Shown: positions 16,556-24,881, numbered from the stretch's first letter. The stretch: 25,893 bases of DNA from an uncultured Flavobacteriales bacterium (GCA_937974275.1 CALJIF010000024.1:1-25893), one strand, 5' to 3'. Notes: generated by a model not told the origin, from the letters alone. Program-made: numbers and translations.

Positions 16556-17086
16556 CTAGAATTTTTCTGTTCCGGTAACAACACCATCCGGAGAATAGTA
16601 AGTCCACGTACCCACTTTAGCGCCGGTGTTACTGTATGATCCGGTATAATTTACTGCACCATTTTCATGGAAACCTTTCCAGGTACCAATTCGACGTTGC
16701 TGCGTATCAACGGAACCTTCTTCAGAAACTTTACCGTTAGGATAATAATACTTTGCAACACCTGTGGTGTAGTTTACTTCAGTAGCTACAACTCCGGTAT
16801 TGTAATACGTTTTCCAAACACCTGTTGGCTTGCCATTGTTATCGTACAATTCCTCTGCAGATAGTTGACCGTTATCGTGCCAGTACTTCCAGAAGCCCAT
16901 TTTGTGCACACCGGAAAGTTTCTGCGCAACGGTTTCTTTGCTATCGCCGGGTTGGATATTCGGATTAGCGTTGTATTGGCCCTGAGCAAGCTTATTCCCG
17001 TTAGGAGCGTAATCAGTGTGTGTGTATTGTGCAAATGATACAACAAATGAAAATGTTGCAATTGCGCTGATGATAAGTTTTTTCAT
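16556..17086 (-). CDS. Secreted MORN/YwqK-like repeat protein
   Basis: The 176-residue protein has a cleavable signal peptide (MKKLIISAIATFSFVVSFAQ). It then has a series of MORN_2-type units of the pattern G-x-W-x-x-Y-x-x-N-G: GFWKYWHDNGQLS, GVWKTYYNTGVVAT, VAKYYYPNGKVSEEG, GTWKGFHENGAVNY and GTWTYYSPDGVVTG. Such repeats form a beta-sheet scaffold. Automated pipelines often label this family as a YwqK toxin-antitoxin antitoxin, but the signal peptide and lack of a partner toxin make that reading unlikely here. It has no type IX sorting domain, so it probably stays in the periplasm or outer membrane region. It has its own consensus promoter box and shares the bidirectional terminator with dnaE. 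Confidence 0.85.
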   Translation of the reverse strand: MKKLIISAIATFSFVVSFAQYTHTDYAPNGNKLAQGQYNANPNIQPGDSKETVAQKLSGVHKMGFWKYWHDNGQLSAEELYDNNGKPTGVWKTYYNTGVVATEVNYTTGVAKYYYPNGKVSEEGSVDTQQRRIGTWKGFHENGAVNYTGSYSNTGAKVGTWTYYSPDGVVTGTEKF

Positions 17087-17104
17087 GATTGCCAGTATTA
17101 CTTA

Positions 17105-17112
17105 CAAATATA
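17105..17112 (-). promoter_or_regulatory. -7 promoter box of the MORN gene
   Basis: The minus strand reads TATATTTG, an exact TAnnTTTG match, ending 18 bases before the ATG at 17086. It lies between the upstream gene's terminator and this gene, as a promoter must. No TTG is found at the -33 position. Confidence 0.6.
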
Positions 17113-17129
17113 GTTCCGGAATTGGAAAT

Positions 17130-17156
17130 AAAAAAGAGGGAACTAAATCCCTCTTT
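17130..17156 (-). terminator. Rho-independent terminator of the PKD type B gene
   Basis: On the minus strand a perfect 9-bp stem (AAAGAGGGA / TCCCTCTTT) with a 6-base loop ends in a run of T residues. It starts seven bases after the stop codon at 17164. Confidence 0.85.
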
Positions 17157-17163
17157 AACATTG

Positions 17164-20100
17164 CTATCGTATCAGGTTAACGTGTCCAATATACTTATGA
17201 CGTTTATTAAAGACATCCGTCAGTACAACTTTCCACACATAAGTGTCTATCTGACAAATTTGCCCGCTTTTACCTTGTACTGTGCCGTCCCATCCTTTAT
17301 TGATGTCGGTAGTAGTAAAGATCATATTACCCCAACGGTCGAAAATCCAGATTTCATAAGAGGTGATTCCGAATCCTTGCCCAAAGAAGAAATCGTTATT
17401 ACCGTCACCGTTCGGTGTAAATGTGTTTGGAATATAGAAGGCCCACTCCGGAGTAATTTCAACGTTGAGTGTCGTGTCATCCGTACATCCATACTGGTTG
17501 GTAACCGTTAACGTTACAGAATAAATTGACCCGTATTCGTTGCTGTATGTGTAGGTCGGATTCTGCAAGTTGGATGTATCATTTGTAACTGAACCATCTC
17601 CGAAATTCCACGACCACGCAATAGGATTACCACCCGACAAATCCGTGAAGTTGATATTAGTCTGCAATACTGTTGTGATTTGCGGAGTAGCATTGAAACT
17701 TGCGTTCGGCACAGGATACACAGTAATATAACTTGGCAATGTTAACGACTGCACACAACCATTACCGGAAGTTACGCTCAAGGTAACATCATACGTGCCC
17801 GGTTGCGAATAGCAATGATTCGGATTTTGTGTAAATGCAGTTGGAGAACCATCACCGAAATCCCACATCCATCCCGTAATTGATCCGGTAGAAATTGTTG
17901 ACATGTCAGTGAAATTCACACAATGTGTCGGGCAACCCATCAAGCTATCGCCCACAAACTCAACAACAGGCTGAGGCGCGGTAACAACCGGCAATGTAAC
18001 CGTATCAATACATCCGTTTGCATTTTGAATGATCAGTGTCACATTGTATGTAGTATCATTTGCATAAGTATGTGTTGGATTTTGCGTATTACCGAAAGGA
18101 GAACCATCACCAAAATCCCAAACCCAGTTAGTAACGTTACCCGATGCAGACGCAGACATATCCGTAAATGTTGTCGGATTGCCGATACATACTGTCGTTG
18201 CGGTAAAATTCGCTGTAGGAGGCGGATTAACAGTTACAACTTGTGTATAAGTCGTAGAACAACCGTTGTTAGAAGTACAAGTCAACGTTACGGTATAAGA
18301 ACCTGATGTAGGATACACAAATGTCGGACTCTGAACATTGCTGGTGTCGGAAGCCATAGAACCAACACCAAAATCCCAAGACCAATTGGTAATATTACCC
18401 GTTGTAATTGTTGATTGATCGGTGAAAGTCGTAGTGAAAGTTTCGCATACGGCAGGAGCTGCAAATAATACAGCAGGCCCCGGAGCTACATTGACTAATA
18501 ACGTCGTAGTGTCAGGACATCCTGAACCCGGGTTTGCAATGAGCATAACAGTATAATTACCGGCAGTTGTGTAAGTATACGTTGGACTCATTGAAGATGT
18601 CGTATCCGTGTTAACAGCCGGATCACCAAAATTCCAGAAATACGTATTTGCATTTTGAGAAGTATTGGTGAACTGCATCGGTGTATTAGTACATACAGAT
18701 GTGGCCGTAAATGCCGCGGTTGGGGTAACTCCTACGTTTACAACCTGCGAAATTGTAGATTGACAATTATTGTTGGAAGTAACCGTTAAAATCACTGTAT
18801 ACGTGCCCGGGCCGCTAAACGTATGCGTCGGACTGGCAGCAGTGGATATGTTATTTCCGCCTGATGCAGGATCTCCGAAATTCCAGGAATAACCCGTTAT
18901 CTGATCAGGATTAGCAATGCTGGAGTTATTCGTAAACGTCACATCGTTATTTACACAAGTTTGCGTAAAGCTGAAAGCCGCTAAAGGCAATGGATTAACG
19001 GTGATTGTTGTCGTGTATGTTGATGGACACGGATTTGTTTGTGCTGTTAGTGTTACGGTGTAAGTACCCGGTGCACCATAGGTATGTGTCGGATTCTGAA
19101 CGTTACTGGAGTCATTAGGACCTGAAGATGGTTCACCAAAATTCCAAGACCAAGCGCTTGCACCAATTGATTGATCCGTAAATGTTGTTGGATTGTTAAG
19201 ACATTCCGTTGTTGCCTGGAATGACGCCTGCCCACCGTTACCCGGATTGACGACAAACGTAACCGTATCGGAACAACCGGACGCACTTGTGGCTATCAAG
19301 GTAACAGTATATGTTCCGGGATTCGGATAGTTAAATGTAGGACTCGTGAGATTGGATGTATCATTCGTTAATGTCGGATCTCCAAAGTCCCAATGGTACG
19401 TCATAGAGCCACTACTAATTGTGCTCGTATTCGTGAACGTATAATTGGCCTGACATGGCGGAACTGTTGCATTAAACGATGCTACCGGATTCGGATACTG
19501 CCCTACGTTTACCGATAATGTTGTTGGACAATTGGTAACCGATATCATATTAACCGTGTATGTACCCGGACTATTGACCGTAATGGTTTGACTTGTTGCT
19601 CCCGTACTCCATTGGTAGGATTGTGCACCGGCCGGTGCGGTCAACGTTATGGTACTTCCTGCACAGAGCGAGTCTGACAAGGCAATAGCATATGGCAGAC
19701 ACGATGCATCCACATACGCATACCCATAGTGACCGGCATAGATACAACCAGCAGCAGTAAAGCGAATGGTAACGTTTTGTCCAACGTAACCTTGTAAGTC
19801 CACGTTTACCGTTGTCCATGGTTTGTAATAAGTTCCCGCAACACACTGCACGAAACCCGGAATTGTACCGCTGGCTTCAACGAAATATTGTGAACAAGGA
19901 ATCAAGTTACCCGATTGATCAAACATTTCGATTTTAAAATACGGTTGTTCACCCGCAGAGTGTCCACCATCATTTAATACCACAGCGTATTGGTAGGTAA
20001 ATGCTGTCGTTGTAGTACTTACCGTAAATGTTTGTTCTAAAATTTCACCTTGATAATTTGCACATGTTTGCCCTAAGCGTACAGAAAAATTTCCTCCGGG

Positions 20101-20637
20101 AGCAACAACAGGAAAGCCGCCACAAGGCTCATTACCTCCCGCAGCCGACATGATAGTATGACGCGCATTACAATCGCTTAACGCAGCATCCATAGTTGTA
20201 CTAAAAATTCCCGGAACAATATTTTGAAGCGGTCCGTTAGAATTCAAACTGTTATCTCCAATACTACCTGTCCACCCGTTGAAGTTTCCTGCTTCAAAAT
20301 CCATGTTAGTACATGGCGGCATTACCTGTGAACTCAGAGGAGTCAGCTTAGAAGATGCTGTTGTATTCGATGCGTTTGGTTGCTTCAAATTGTACTTTCG
20401 GTCGATGTATTCGCGTTTACATTTGCCCATGTACAACGCAGCTTCGTACGGTTGTAAGCCTTTCTGATTGGCCTTCTGCATCACTTTGTTCGGATCAAAT
20501 CCGTCCAAAGAATCACCATAAATCGGGTCAGATCCATGCACATGATTATTTTGTGCAATTGCACTTGAAAACGGGGTCACACAAAGAAATCCAACACACA
20601 ACAGTACAATTAATCGAACAGGGAAAACGTGCTTCAT
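17164..20637 (-). CDS. Large secreted protein with eight PKD domains and T9SS type B C-terminal domain
   Basis: The 1157-residue protein has a signal peptide (MKHVFPVRLIVLLCVGFLCV, cleavage near AIA/Q). A basic N-terminal segment follows (DPNKVMQKANQKGLQPYEAA), then a jelly-roll-like module of about 210 residues (NMDFEAGNFNGWTG ... GHYGYAYVDASC) and one Ig-like domain (CAGSTITLTAPAGAQSYQWS). Eight PKD domains come next, recognised by WDFGDP/WNFGDG cores and GTYTVTLT strands. The type B sorting domain has FYIPNTFTPNGDGNNDFF, IFDRWGNMIF, YVWKV and the end YIGHVNLIR. It is a type IX secretion substrate, probably a surface adhesin; its ligand is unknown. It shares a C-terminal cassette with the type B protein at 3168-6581. 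A folded leader covers the start codon, and a terminator follows the stop. Confidence 0.9.
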   Translation of the reverse strand: MKHVFPVRLIVLLCVGFLCVTPFSSAIAQNNHVHGSDPIYGDSLDGFDPNKVMQKANQKGLQPYEAALYMGKCKREYIDRKYNLKQPNASNTTASSKLTPLSSQVMPPCTNMDFEAGNFNGWTGSIGDNSLNSNGPLQNIVPGIFSTTMDAALSDCNARHTIMSAAGGNEPCGGFPVVAPGGNFSVRLGQTCANYQGEILEQTFTVSTTTTAFTYQYAVVLNDGGHSAGEQPYFKIEMFDQSGNLIPCSQYFVEASGTIPGFVQCVAGTYYKPWTTVNVDLQGYVGQNVTIRFTAAGCIYAGHYGYAYVDASCLPYAIALSDSLCAGSTITLTAPAGAQSYQWSTGATSQTITVNSPGTYTVNMISVTNCPTTLSVNVGQYPNPVASFNATVPPCQANYTFTNTSTISSGSMTYHWDFGDPTLTNDTSNLTSPTFNYPNPGTYTVTLIATSASGCSDTVTFVVNPGNGGQASFQATTECLNNPTTFTDQSIGASAWSWNFGEPSSGPNDSSNVQNPTHTYGAPGTYTVTLTAQTNPCPSTYTTTITVNPLPLAAFSFTQTCVNNDVTFTNNSSIANPDQITGYSWNFGDPASGGNNISTAASPTHTFSGPGTYTVILTVTSNNNCQSTISQVVNVGVTPTAAFTATSVCTNTPMQFTNTSQNANTYFWNFGDPAVNTDTTSSMSPTYTYTTAGNYTVMLIANPGSGCPDTTTLLVNVAPGPAVLFAAPAVCETFTTTFTDQSTITTGNITNWSWDFGVGSMASDTSNVQSPTFVYPTSGSYTVTLTCTSNNGCSTTYTQVVTVNPPPTANFTATTVCIGNPTTFTDMSASASGNVTNWVWDFGDGSPFGNTQNPTHTYANDTTYNVTLIIQNANGCIDTVTLPVVTAPQPVVEFVGDSLMGCPTHCVNFTDMSTISTGSITGWMWDFGDGSPTAFTQNPNHCYSQPGTYDVTLSVTSGNGCVQSLTLPSYITVYPVPNASFNATPQITTVLQTNINFTDLSGGNPIAWSWNFGDGSVTNDTSNLQNPTYTYSNEYGSIYSVTLTVTNQYGCTDDTTLNVEITPEWAFYIPNTFTPNGDGNNDFFFGQGFGITSYEIWIFDRWGNMIFTTTDINKGWDGTVQGKSGQICQIDTYVWKVVLTDVFNKRHKYIGHVNLIR

Positions 20638-20691
20638 GAAGTGTAGGTTAAGGAGGTCTGATTGCTAATCAGAAAACTAAACTACACTTCA
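20637..20691 (-). promoter_or_regulatory. structured 5' leader overlapping the start codon of the PKD type B gene
   Basis: An outer inverted repeat (TGAAGTGTAG / CTACACTTCA, 10 bp, plus three more pairs after one mismatch) runs from 20637 to 20691. It encloses an inner perfect 7-bp hairpin (TCTGATT / AATCAGA, 20657-20673). In the minus-strand transcript the 3' arm ends in the A of the ATG, so the fold would hide the translation start. The leader RNA also contains ACCUCCUUA, which resembles the 16S rRNA 3' end. Confidence 0.5.
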
Positions 20692-20698
20692 AAAAGGA

Positions 20699-20706
20699 CA
20701 AAAGCA
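20699..20706 (-). promoter_or_regulatory. possible -7 box for the PKD type B gene
   Basis: The minus strand reads TGCTTTTG, one base off TAnnTTTG. Transcription from it would begin near 20693, just at the outer arm of the folded leader. No -33 element is evident. Confidence 0.35.
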
Positions 20707-20731
20707 AGTTTTGGTACGATGAATTTTGAAA

Positions 20732-20748
20732 AGGTTGCCTACGAACCT
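20732..20748 (-). terminator. weak terminator-like hairpin after hemF
   Basis: A 5-bp stem (AGGTT / AACCT) with a 7-base loop is followed by TTTTC on the minus strand, starting six bases after the hemF stop. The stem is short, so termination would be weak. Confidence 0.3.
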
Positions 20749-20753
20749 GAAAA

Positions 20754-21656
20754 TTATTTCGACCAGCCCATCCAATCGATGCCTTTACGCAATAGCTGCG
20801 CTGTTTGCTCTTCAAGACTCTGACTTTCAGGGATATAATTATACTGCCAAGAGGCTAATTCAGGCAAACTCATGAGAATGGATTCGATGCGGCCGTTAGT
20901 TTCCAAGCCAAATTTGGTTCCGCGATCATAAACCAGGTTAAATTCCACATAACGACCTCGACGAATTAATTGCCAGTTTTTTTCCGCCGGAGTGAACGAT
21001 TTCGACTTGTTAATGCTCATCAGGTGAACATACATCGGCGCAAAGGTTTTTCCCAGATTCAACCAATAATCATGAATTTCGTGTTTACTCCTACCCGATT
21101 TATCATTTAATCGATCGAAGAAAACGCCCCCAATACCACGAGTTTCATTTCTGTGTTTAATGAAGAAATAATCGTCTGCCCACTTTTTAAATTTCGGGTA
21201 GTAGCTTTCATCATATTGATCACAAACGTTCTTAAGTTGCTCGTGAAACCATTGAGCCTGCTCCGGAATAATATAATGCGGCGTTAAATCAATTCCACCA
21301 CCAAACCACCATTCGCCTTTACCCGCTTCGAAATACCGAATGTTCATGTGAATAATGGGAACGTGCGGATTGTTGGGATGAATAACGATACTCACACCTG
21401 TTGCAAAAAAATCCGCCGATTCGAGTTTGAGTTCTTTAACCAGAACTTCCGGTAATTGTCCGTGCACTGCAGAGAAGTTGACTCCTCCTTTTTCGATGAC
21501 TGCACCGTGACGAATTATCCTTGTTCGTCCTCCGCCTCCACCTTCGCGATCCCACAATTCTTCTTCAAATTTTGCGCTACCGTCTTCCTGCTCCAACGCC
21601 GCACAAATAGCGTCCTGCAACGCTTTTAATTCCTCAACAATTGTTTCGCGATTCAT
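20754..21656 (-). CDS. hemF: Oxygen-dependent coproporphyrinogen III oxidase
   Basis: The 300-residue protein matches HemF throughout. It has ELWDREGGGGGRTRIIRHG near 52-70, EKGGVNFSAVHG, the conserved IVIHPNNPHVPIIHMNIRYFE, WWFGGGIDLTPHYI, HRNETRGIGGVFFDRL and GRYVEFNLVYDRGTKFGL. It decarboxylates two propionate groups of coproporphyrinogen III to vinyl groups using O2, giving protoporphyrinogen IX in haem synthesis. It is a cytosolic homodimer in the known family. Its ATG lies two bases after the stop of the LysM gene, so it is the third gene of the guaA operon. Use of the oxygen-dependent enzyme points to an aerobic or oxygen-tolerant cell. Confidence 0.95.
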   Translation of the reverse strand: MNRETIVEELKALQDAICAALEQEDGSAKFEEELWDREGGGGGRTRIIRHGAVIEKGGVNFSAVHGQLPEVLVKELKLESADFFATGVSIVIHPNNPHVPIIHMNIRYFEAGKGEWWFGGGIDLTPHYIIPEQAQWFHEQLKNVCDQYDESYYPKFKKWADDYFFIKHRNETRGIGGVFFDRLNDKSGRSKHEIHDYWLNLGKTFAPMYVHLMSINKSKSFTPAEKNWQLIRRGRYVEFNLVYDRGTKFGLETNGRIESILMSLPELASWQYNYIPESQSLEEQTAQLLRKGIDWMGWSK

Positions 21657-21658
21657 AG

Positions 21659-23272
21659 CTAATTCAACTTCACCAACTTAAAATCGACTACTCCTAAAAT
21701 AAATACTCCGTTATTCTCAAAACCACTTTGCGATTCGGTTTTAGTCAGTTTAACTTGTTGTTGGGTTCCATTGTACACAGGAAGTGAATCGGCTTTCTTA
21801 TAAAAATTGCGACCGCCATTCTTTAATTGAGAAAGTCCATACAGCGTTGCATCGTATCCACAATACACATACGATCCCGGATCTCCGCTAAAATTAGCGG
21901 CATACTTGCCGATTACACCTTTTGAAAGTGGTGCTGAATAATCGACATAATAAGGAGAGGCGAAACGAACATGCAAGGAATCGAGATAATCCATGTCAAT
22001 GTTATCATAATTCATCCAAGTCGGCATTCCATAAACAATAATATCATAATGCTCGGTCAGGGAATAAAGAGCGCGCAACATATCAGAAACAAATGCCTGT
22101 TGACCTGAAGGAACAATAATGATGTTCTTCTTACCGCGTTGAAGCTTAGCATCCAGTCCTGCGGTTCCGCGAACGGTAGTAACTGAATCTTTTCCTGAAA
22201 TAGAATTGTAATGTTGTTTAAACGCGGCAATGGCAGGTAAATCTTTAGGCGATGAATTTGTAATAAGAATTACATTGTCGTTTTTGTGTTCCTGAGCGAC
22301 GTAATCGGCCATTACCTCCATTTGTGTTGTAGTGGAAGGAAATAACTTGATAGCATTGGGTTGTTTGAACAACACCTTATTCACCGGCGATACCGGGGAA
22401 ATTATCCCGATTTTCTTTTCTGCGGCAAGCGCTGCAACAGGAGTAAAAATATTCGGAGACAATGGACCAATGATCAAATCGATTTTGTCGAATTCCGCGC
22501 CATTCATGATTTTGATGACTTTAGCAGAGTCGTTTTCGTCAATATCGTACACGTACAATTCCACCTTCAACCCTGCTTTACGCATGGAATCAACTGCCAG
22601 CAAAGCACCTTCATAAAATTGAATAGCCGCCTCCTGTTTGGGATTCATGGTTTGTTCGCCTTTCTTGATGTCGTCCACATTAATCTGATCCACACTATAC
22701 AATTGCAATGGCAACATCAACGCAACATGATACTCCGATTTCAAGATAACTGCAGTATCACGATCTGCTTTTACAGGGACTGTATCACGGATAACATTAG
22801 GGATTTGCGCGATATTAACAGGATTTTTCCCGGGAATTTTCAGATCCATTCCTGCTTTAAGTCCGTTTTTAGCATCAGGATTTAAAGCGAGAATTTGTTG
22901 TTCCGTAACGTTGTACTTTTTGGTAATGGAATACATCGTTTGACCGGCTTCCACCTTGTGAATGAAATAATTCCCTGTATCTTTTGATGCAACCGGAGTA
23001 TTCTTCACTACAGGTTTATCAATTGCGATGCGTAGTTCCTGTCCGGGTTTAATGCCATTTAACGCATCCGGATTTTCAACAACAATATCATTCACAGTTA
23101 CATTGTATGCCTTTGCTATAGCGTACAACGTTTGCCCCTTTTCTACTTTATGCACATAGAATTTCCGTCCATCCACCACAACGGTTTTGGTTGATTTCTT
23201 GATTCCGTCCTGGGCTAACAAAGTTGTTGCCTGAACAAAACACAAAATCAAGATGGACATTACTATTCTCAT
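21659..23272 (-). CDS. LysM-domain protein with periplasmic-binding-protein fold
   Basis: I choose the ATG at 23272 (537 residues) because GGGAG lies eight bases before it. An ATG at 23287 would overlap guaA and add five residues. A signal peptide (MRIVMSILILCFVQATTLLA) is followed by two LysM domains, about residues 39-83 (YVHKVEKGQTLYAIAKAYNV) and 103-147 (FIHKVEAGQTMYSITKKYNV), which bind peptidoglycan. From about 181 onward comes a type 1 periplasmic-binding domain similar to amino-acid ABC substrate-binding proteins (VALMLPLQLYS, AIQFYEGALLAVDSM, IDLIIGPLSPNIFTPVAALA, GIISPVSP). No ABC permease or ATPase is nearby, so a scaffold or sensor role on the cell wall is as likely as transport. 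The ligand is unknown. Confidence 0.87.
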   Translation of the reverse strand: MRIVMSILILCFVQATTLLAQDGIKKSTKTVVVDGRKFYVHKVEKGQTLYAIAKAYNVTVNDIVVENPDALNGIKPGQELRIAIDKPVVKNTPVASKDTGNYFIHKVEAGQTMYSITKKYNVTEQQILALNPDAKNGLKAGMDLKIPGKNPVNIAQIPNVIRDTVPVKADRDTAVILKSEYHVALMLPLQLYSVDQINVDDIKKGEQTMNPKQEAAIQFYEGALLAVDSMRKAGLKVELYVYDIDENDSAKVIKIMNGAEFDKIDLIIGPLSPNIFTPVAALAAEKKIGIISPVSPVNKVLFKQPNAIKLFPSTTTQMEVMADYVAQEHKNDNVILITNSSPKDLPAIAAFKQHYNSISGKDSVTTVRGTAGLDAKLQRGKKNIIIVPSGQQAFVSDMLRALYSLTEHYDIIVYGMPTWMNYDNIDMDYLDSLHVRFASPYYVDYSAPLSKGVIGKYAANFSGDPGSYVYCGYDATLYGLSQLKNGGRNFYKKADSLPVYNGTQQQVKLTKTESQSGFENNGVFILGVVDFKLVKLN

Positions 23273-23277
23273 GCTGC

Positions 23278-24807
23278 TTACTCCCATTCTATTGTTGCCG
23301 GCGGTTTCGAACTGATATCGTACACTACACGATTGATTCCTTTTACCTTATTAATGATCTCATTCGATATTCGTGCCAAAAATTCGTACGGCAAATGGCA
23401 CCAGTCGGCAGTCATGCCATCTGTTGATGTTACCGCACGCAATGCCACCGCATTTTCATAGGTACGTTCATCGCCCATAACACCAACGCTTTGCACAGGT
23501 AGAAGAATAACGCCCGCCTGCCAAACCTGATTGTATAAACCGTCGCGTTTTAAACCTTCAATAAAAATTTCGTCGGCTTCCTGCAACATCTTAACTTTCT
23601 GTTCCGTGATGTCGCCCAAAATACGGATACCTAATCCAGGTCCCGGGAAAGGATGACGGTGCAAAATCGGATGTTCCAATCCCAACGCATCACCTACGCG
23701 ACGTACTTCATCCTTGAACAATAAGCGCAGCGGTTCCACTACTTTTAATTTCATGGTTTCCGGCAAACCACCCACGTTGTGGTGCGATTTAATTGTTGCC
23801 GAAGGTCCGTTAACAGAAACCGATTCAATAACATCGGGATAAATAGTTCCCTGACCCAGCCACTTCACATCTTCAATCAGGTGCGACTCTTCGTCGAACA
23901 CCTCAATAAAAATGCGTCCGATAATTTTACGTTTCTCTTCAGGATCAGTAACACCGGCCAGCGCACTGTAAAAGCGTCCGGAAGCATTAACTCCTTTAAC
24001 GTTAAGCCCCATGTGTTTATAAGATTCCAGAACTTTCGAAAATTCATCTTTGCGCAACAAACCGTTGTCAACGAAAATGCAATACAAATTGGAGCCGATA
24101 GCTTTGTGCAAGAGCAATGCCGCAACCGAAGAATCCACGCCACCGGATAAACCTAAAACAACTTTATCATTACCCAATTTTGTTTTCAAATCAATGACGG
24201 TATCCTGGATGAATGATCCGGGAGTCCAATCTTGTGTGCAGCCACAAATGTTAACTACGAAGTTTTTAAGCAGGTGCGCACCTTCTGTAGAATGATACAC
24301 TTCAGGATGAAACTGAATACCCCAGGTTTTTTCTACACCAACGCGATAGCCGGCGACTTTTACGTCTTTTGTTCCCGCAACAATTTTGAAATCCTCGGCC
24401 ACATTCGCAATCGTATCGCCGTGCGACATCCACACTTGGGAGTGATCTGAAATGCCGTCGAACAATGAATCGGAGCGATCTACAAATGCCAGATTCGCGC
24501 GACCATATTCTCTGATTTTTGAAGGCAACACTTCGCCACCATTAGTTTGTGCAAGTAATTGTGCACCGTAACAAACCCCTAACAACGGATATTTTCCACG
24601 AATAGCAGATAAATCAGGGCGTGGCGATTTTTCGTCCCGCACCGAATATGGACTTCCGGACAAGATCACGCCTTTAACGTGATCCGATAATTCGGGAATA
24701 TTATTAAACGGATGAATTTCACAATACACATTCAGTTCACGCACACGACGTGCTATCAATTGTGTATACTGAGAACCGAAATCAAGAATTACTATCATTT
24801 CATGCAT
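23278..24807 (-). CDS. guaA: GMP synthase (glutamine-hydrolysing)
   Basis: The start is taken as the ATG at 24807 (MHEMIVILDFGSQYTQ, 509 residues). A GTG at 24837 would add ten unconserved residues. The N-terminal class I glutamine amidotransferase has LLGVCYGAQLLAQ (nucleophile Cys) and WGIQFHPEVYHS (His and Glu of the triad). The ATP pyrophosphatase domain has the PP-loop GLSGGVDSSVAALL. The C-terminal dimerisation domain includes HPFPGPGLGIRI and ends in DISSKPPATIEWE. It converts XMP to GMP using ATP and glutamine. It is first in an operon with the LysM gene and hemF. An exact -7 box lies only five bases before this ATG. That would make the mRNA nearly leaderless or move the true start to the ATG at 24798. 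Confidence 0.95.
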   Translation of the reverse strand: MHEMIVILDFGSQYTQLIARRVRELNVYCEIHPFNNIPELSDHVKGVILSGSPYSVRDEKSPRPDLSAIRGKYPLLGVCYGAQLLAQTNGGEVLPSKIREYGRANLAFVDRSDSLFDGISDHSQVWMSHGDTIANVAEDFKIVAGTKDVKVAGYRVGVEKTWGIQFHPEVYHSTEGAHLLKNFVVNICGCTQDWTPGSFIQDTVIDLKTKLGNDKVVLGLSGGVDSSVAALLLHKAIGSNLYCIFVDNGLLRKDEFSKVLESYKHMGLNVKGVNASGRFYSALAGVTDPEEKRKIIGRIFIEVFDEESHLIEDVKWLGQGTIYPDVIESVSVNGPSATIKSHHNVGGLPETMKLKVVEPLRLLFKDEVRRVGDALGLEHPILHRHPFPGPGLGIRILGDITEQKVKMLQEADEIFIEGLKRDGLYNQVWQAGVILLPVQSVGVMGDERTYENAVALRAVTSTDGMTADWCHLPYEFLARISNEIINKVKGINRVVYDISSKPPATIEWE

Positions 24808-24812
24808 GGCTG

Positions 24813-24820
24813 CAAATGTA
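24813..24820 (-). promoter_or_regulatory. -7 promoter box of the guaA operon
   Basis: The minus strand reads TACATTTG, an exact TAnnTTTG match, five bases before the ATG at 24807 and 14 before the ATG at 24798. No TTG lies at -33 distance. Confidence 0.5.
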
Positions 24821-24881
24821 CAAAATGCGCCGTGCACGTGGATTTTGGGTTTTCACAGTTTATTAACGACATCCAACCGCG

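Noticed and set aside
16556..17086. Toxin-antitoxin system (YwqK label)
   Set aside because: The protein has a signal peptide and MORN-like repeats, and no toxin gene is adjacent.
17089..17511. 140-codon plus-strand open frame over the 3' end of the PKD gene
   Set aside because: It runs through the terminator and is antisense to the conserved type B sorting domain.
3168..20637. Repeat arrays that might suggest CRISPR or tandem DNA repeats
   Set aside because: The repeats are protein-level Ig-like and PKD units of about 80 residues with diverged DNA. There are no short identical repeats with uniform spacers.
20648..20656. TAAGGAGG on the plus strand as a ribosome binding site
   Set aside because: No start codon with an open frame follows at a suitable distance on the plus strand. 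It is more likely part of the minus-strand leader.
22361..22885. 174-codon plus-strand open frame antisense to the LysM gene
   Set aside because: The opposite strand encodes a convincing LysM/periplasmic-binding protein. The antisense product shows no domain and has the composition of a shadow frame.
24808..24837. GTG start for guaA at 24837
   Set aside because: It adds ten residues not seen in the family and lies upstream of the exact -7 box.
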